DNA of 14,573 nucleotides from Planctomycetes bacterium RBG_16_43_13 (GTDB lineage: Bacteria > Planctomycetota > MHYJ01), in NCBI GenBank assembly GCA_001828445.1, contig MHYJ01000132.1, positions 4,992 to 19,564 on the forward strand. The letters are read 5' to 3'. Shown one piece after another: positions 13,478 through 14,573 of this stretch. How positions within the stretch are numbered: position 1 is the stretch's first letter; the number at the start of each line of letters is the position of its first letter. The position numbers and the translations under genes were made by a program. Below the pieces are notes generated by a model that saw only the letters and a list, made by a program, of their open reading frames with translations, had not been told where the DNA came from and ran no database searches.

Positions 13478-14573
13478 GTGGAATGTGTAAAGTCGGATAG
13501 CCGAATATCTAATCTTGAACTCCGTCTGAACCCCCGCATTATATCCGCCTCCAATGGCTATTTCACCGCAAGGGAGATGGTGCGAGTCGGCTCTACGCCA
13601 CGCGGCGTTCAGAAGATGCTCCCGAAGGCAAGGGCAATCTCCATAAAACTCGAGAACCTGTCGCGTGTAGAGTGTAATATACTAAAGCAATCTCTCCTCT
13701 CTTTAGGCGGTGATGCGGCTGTTCACAAGTTCGTCTTGACGGAGGAGGTCGAGCCGTCTAACGCCGTCCTCGTCGGGATGCAGGAACATTTCTCCGAACT
13801 CTGCAATCAGTTGATGGAGCAGCCGTGGGTATTGCCCCGCATCGCCCGCATCATCAGAGAGACAATAAAAAATTATAATAAGAGGGTATATAAAGTTCCT
13901 TATCGAGGCGGCGAACTCACGCTCGGCAGGACGACCCACATAATGGGTGTTCTGAACGTAACGCCCGACTCGTTTTCAGACGGCGGGAAATTCACAGACG
14001 TAAAGACCGCAGTCGAGTATGCACTAAAGATGGCGTCCTGCGGAGCGGACATCATAGATATCGGCGGACAGTCAACCCGCCCCGGCTCCAGACAAGTCAG
14101 CGTTAAGGAAGAATTGAAAAGGGTCATCCCAGTTCTCGATAAACTCTCAGGAAAAAAGTTGCTCATCTCCATAGATACGGCGAGGTCAGCGGTTGCGAGG
14201 GAGGCGCTCCGAGCAGGTGCGAAAATCGTGAACGATATCACGGGTTTGTGCGGAGACAGGAAGATGGCGGGGGTCGTCGCTAAATATAAGACACCCGTAA
14301 TAATAATGCACATTCGCGGCACACCACAAACTATGCAGGAGAATCCGCAGTATGAGGACGTGATGTCGGAAATCGCACTCCACATAAGGGAGAGTATAAG
14401 GATAGCATTATCGGCAGGTGTCGCGCGGGAGCGGATAATCATAGACCCCGGCATCGGCTTCGGCAAACTGCCCGAGCATAATATAGAGATACTCAGGCGG
14501 CTCAGCGAATTAAAAAGTATAGGGTGTCCAATATTGGTGGGGACGTCGAGAAAGAGTTTCATCGGGCATTACT
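13478..14573 (+). CDS. folP: Dihydropteroate synthase with extra N-terminal domain (3' end missing)
   Basis: The frame stays open to the window end, giving 365 visible residues. The enzyme joins dihydropterin pyrophosphate to p-aminobenzoate in folate synthesis and is the sulfonamide target. The catalytic barrel begins near residue 150: MGVLNVTPDSFSDGG at 156-170 (pterin site N160), DIIDIGGQSTRPG at 191-203, ISIDTARS, VNDITG, MHIRGTPQTMQ, IDPGIGFGK and TSRKSFIG at 356-363. About 60 residues of the barrel are missing. In front is a domain of some 145 residues (with QSLLSLGGDAAVHK and VLVGMQEHFSELC) absent from E. coli FolP but known in several other lineages. GTG at 13478 is the only usable upstream start after an in-frame stop at 13466; its ribosome binding site is weak, so the start is uncertain. 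The gene is the GC-richest part of the window. Confidence 0.92.
   Translation, partial: MECVKSDSRISNLELRLNPRIISASNGYFTAREMVRVGSTPRGVQKMLPKARAISIKLENLSRVECNILKQSLLSLGGDAAVHKFVLTEEVEPSNAVLVGMQEHFSELCNQLMEQPWVLPRIARIIRETIKNYNKRVYKVPYRGGELTLGRTTHIMGVLNVTPDSFSDGGKFTDVKTAVEYALKMASCGADIIDIGGQSTRPGSRQVSVKEELKRVIPVLDKLSGKKLLISIDTARSAVAREALRAGAKIVNDITGLCGDRKMAGVVAKYKTPVIIMHIRGTPQTMQENPQYEDVMSEIALHIRESIRIALSAGVARERIIIDPGIGFGKLPEHNIEILRRLSELKSIGCPILVGTSRKSFIGHY

Noticed and set aside
13703..14562. Long leftward open frames opposite folP (for example 13900-14562)
   Set aside because: They mirror the conserved FolP barrel on the other strand, have no family features, and arise from the GC-richer codon pattern.

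Overview
The window reads as chromosomal DNA from a diderm (Gram-negative type) bacterium, probably uncultured and possibly Planctomycetota, Omnitrophota or a related lineage. The diderm call rests on LptE and a lipid A synthase N-domain protein, several exported proteins and a membrane FtsH. The phylum guess is only an impression from family style: PilZ fused to a helical tail, FolP with a long N-terminal domain, and large anchored proteins of a DUF3352-like kind. No phage, transposon, CRISPR array or obvious defence system is visible. Most of the window is AT-rich and uses ATA for Ile heavily. Both ends are clearly GC-richer.

Region 1 (1-4092). The 3' part of a YhcC-type radical SAM gene runs rightwards and overlaps a leftward NIL-domain gene tail to tail by 20 bp. 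The NIL gene sits behind a small PilZ (cyclic-di-GMP receptor) gene. Next come three leftward genes in the order exported protein, acylphosphatase, rmuC. A divergent intergenic region follows, with a good promoter and a near-perfect ribosome binding site serving a small membrane-anchored protein of unknown function.

Region 2 (4093-7713). This is a tight leftward operon of five genes: class I aminotransferase, PilZ with a C-terminal extension, recO, a DPM1/ArnC-like glycosyltransferase and a stand-alone lipid A synthase N-domain membrane protein. Junctions are 1-nt overlap, 13 nt, 3 nt and 0 nt, so one mRNA with translational coupling is likely. The last two genes suggest a polyprenyl-phosphate-sugar step in envelope glycan modification.

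Region 3 (7714-9972). A strong consensus-like promoter sits so close to the ATG of a 643-residue membrane-anchored protein that the mRNA may be leaderless. A tRNA-Leu(GAG) gene follows.

Region 4 (9973-14573). Four rightward genes are packed together: a periplasmic TPR-like protein, LptE, FtsH and FolP with an extra N-terminal domain, cut by the window end. The first two junctions are a TAATG overlap and 16 nt. The group combines outer membrane assembly with quality control and folate synthesis.

I found no clearly undescribed system. The points most worth checking are the leaderless candidate, the PilZ-tail fusion inside the recO operon, the unknown 128-residue protein, and the marked GC and codon drift at both ends.
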